NCBI GenBank assembly: GCA_013298335.1
Contig: JAAFHI010000280.1
Span: 1 to 5,570, forward strand
DNA length: 5,570 nucleotides
Direction: 5' to 3'
Origin: Actinomycetota bacterium
GTDB taxonomy: Bacteria > Acidobacteriota > Blastocatellia > Chloracidobacteriales > Chloracidobacteriaceae
Positions 4,686 through 5,570 of this stretch are shown here, piece after piece. Below the pieces are notes generated by a model. It did no database searches. It was not told the origin of the DNA and saw nothing but the letters and a program-made list of their open reading frames with translations. Within the stretch, counting starts at the first letter, position 1. Every line of letters begins with the position of its first letter. Position numbers and translations under genes: made by a program.

Positions 4686-5408
4686 GTGAACCGTATGCAC
4701 CAGACTTTCGGAAAGATTTCCGCGCTTGTCGTCTCCGGTCTTTTGATGTCCGCCCCGACGCTGGCCTGGCAGGCGCGTTCCGCGCCGACTTCGCGTCCGC
4801 CGCAATCCGGGGGAACGCAGATTCCGCCCGACCCGAACGCGCCGCCCAAACCGAAGCCAATCGCGATGCACCAGAAACTGCGCGAATACCTTGGCCGTTT
4901 CAAGGGCGTCAGGGTCGACAAGGCCGGCAAGGAACCCGACACCATCGTCACCCACTACGCCACCGGCGAAAAAGCGGGCACGGTGGATATGGTGATCGTC
5001 CATTCTCCGAAAAAGAAAATGGTCGGCTTCTACGTTTACGATTTCGGCAACGTCGGAAACGCGACCGATCTGGCCGCGCTCCAGAAGCTGCTGCTCAACG
5101 CGAACGAAAACATGGCCGTCGGCAGTTTCTTCGTGGACAGCGAGCAGGACATCGGCCTCAAGTGGTCGCTCCGGCTCGAAGGCGGCATCGGCTACGAAGA
5201 ATTTCAGACCGTGTACTACGGATTGGTCGCCGCCGTGAAGGAATTTCGTCCGGATGTCCTCAAATTGATGAAGCCGAAGGACGAAAAGGACAAGGAAAAG
5301 CCGAAAACGACCGAACCGCCCGCCGAAAAACCGGGTGACTCCGCGTCCACCACTCCGGCCAGAAAAACCACCGGCGAAACCCGCCAGAGACGAGTCAAGA
5401 AAAACTAG
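4686..5408 (+). CDS. Exported protein with YbjN-like (type III chaperone-like fold) domain, 240 aa
   Basis: A signal peptide is visible (FGKISALVVSGLLMSAPTLAWQA, residues 8-30, shown here as basic start, hydrophobic core and small residues), with cleavage likely near LA-WQA. Then come a Pro-rich linker (35-58), a compact alpha/beta domain (about 62-192) and a 45-residue Lys/Glu/Pro/Thr-rich tail ending in RRVKKN. The domain has LQKLLLNANENMAVGSFF followed by SLRLEGGIGYEEFQTVYYGL, the strand-helix pattern I associate with YbjN and CesT/Tir-chaperone-like domains. Such proteins are often protein-binding and poorly characterised, so no reaction can be named. The start is uncertain: GTG 4686 and ATG 4695 are both possible, neither has a good ribosome binding site, and both give the same signal peptide core. 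It is divergent from the membrane protein gene at 4590, and I see no clear promoter in the roughly 95 bp between them. Confidence 0.8.
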   Translation: MNRMHQTFGKISALVVSGLLMSAPTLAWQARSAPTSRPPQSGGTQIPPDPNAPPKPKPIAMHQKLREYLGRFKGVRVDKAGKEPDTIVTHYATGEKAGTVDMVIVHSPKKKMVGFYVYDFGNVGNATDLAALQKLLLNANENMAVGSFFVDSEQDIGLKWSLRLEGGIGYEEFQTVYYGLVAAVKEFRPDVLKLMKPKDEKDKEKPKTTEPPAEKPGDSASTTPARKTTGETRQRRVKKN

Positions 5409-5451
5409 TCTTGAGAGTCTTGGGAGTCTCGTGGGTCTTGGGAGTCGGGGA
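5407..5451. repeat. Degenerate 9-bp tandem repeat, 5 units (AGTCTTGGG)
   Basis: Consecutive 9-bp units read AGTCTTGAG, AGTCTTGGG, AGTCTCGTG, GGTCTTGGG and AGTCGGGGA, with no indels. The array begins at the stop codon of the YbjN-like gene, sharing its last two bases. A reverse-oriented copy of the same unit type is found at 5548-5570. Confidence 0.8.
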
Positions 5452-5453
5452 AA

Positions 5454-5481
5454 AACGATGAATGATGAACGATGAAGTTTG
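5454..5481. repeat. Heptamer tandem repeat, 4 units (AACGATG type)
   Basis: The units AACGATG, AATGATG, AACGATG and AAGTTTG follow in exact 7-bp register right after the 9-bp array. This is a third heptamer array in the window, with a core different from the two upstream of acsF. Confidence 0.7.
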
Positions 5482-5547
5482 AAAAAGCCGAAGTTGCGTG
5501 GAGTTTTGGAAAAGGACTTGACACCCGATAGCCAAAGAAGTCCGCTC

Positions 5548-5570
5548 GACTCCCCAGACTCCCCAGACTC
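5548..5570. repeat. 9-bp repeat in reverse orientation, cut by window end
   Basis: Two and a half copies of GACTCCCCA run to the last base of the window. The reverse complement TGGGGAGTC differs by one base from the rotated unit TTGGGAGTC of the 5407-5451 array, so the two arrays face each other across about 96 bp. The array probably continues beyond the window. The stretch between them (5482-5547) holds no gene. It has a lone TTGACA (5518-5523) without a matching -10 box. Confidence 0.75.

Noticed and set aside
4634..5338. 234-codon Arg-rich plus-strand frame
   Set aside because: It overlaps the YbjN-like gene in another frame and has the Arg-rich composition of an out-of-frame reading, while the overlapping gene has a signal peptide and domain.
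5518..5546. Promoter starting at the perfect TTGACA
   Set aside because: The position 17 bp downstream reads TCCGCT, not a -10 box, and the gene it would serve is outside the window.

Overview
The window comes from a moderately GC-rich bacterium that makes (bacterio)chlorophyll in the presence of oxygen. The key evidence is a complete acsF gene (274-1395) with all expected diiron ligands. No other bch, crt or puf gene is visible, so acsF is not inside a dense proteobacterial-type photosynthesis gene cluster here. The spaces between genes hold degenerate 7-bp and 9-bp tandem repeats and a REP-like palindrome pair. Together these fit a phototroph with scattered pigment genes, such as a Chloracidobacterium-like acidobacteriote. 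This placement is inference: phototrophic Chloroflexota, Gemmatimonadota or others are not excluded by the sequence alone.

Layout: 1-273 is a non-coding leader with a strong intrinsic terminator (23-65) for something upstream, then two heptamer arrays. 274-1395 is acsF, followed by its own terminator (1415-1455). Next comes a perfect 27-bp inverted repeat (1453-1522) that runs up to the ribosome binding site of 1533-2522, a Gfo/Idh/MocA-fold reductase that resembles cyanobacterial biliverdin reductase BvdR. Its 3' end overlaps by 10 bp, in convergent orientation, a minus-strand group of uncharacterised genes. Read in their own direction these are a four-helix membrane protein (4590-4204), a 272-bp array of 21-bp repeats with Cys/Asp/His-rich heptapeptide coding potential (4148-3877), a small exported protein (3831-3277), and a soluble protein (3280-2513) coupled to the previous gene by an ATGA overlap. 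Divergent from that group, 4686-5408 encodes an exported protein with a YbjN-like domain. The window ends in more 9-bp and 7-bp repeat arrays.

Working together: acsF closes the fifth (isocyclic) ring of Mg-protoporphyrin IX monomethyl ester. The adjacent BvdR-like enzyme may act on a linear or cyclic tetrapyrrole, which would give the left half a shared tetrapyrrole theme. The minus-strand genes look like a small envelope-associated operon of unknown purpose. The most unusual element is the 21-bp array. Its 13 units encode x-x-C-x-x-D-D-type heptapeptides, and one unit is a base short. Restoring that base would fuse the array in frame to the exported protein downstream.
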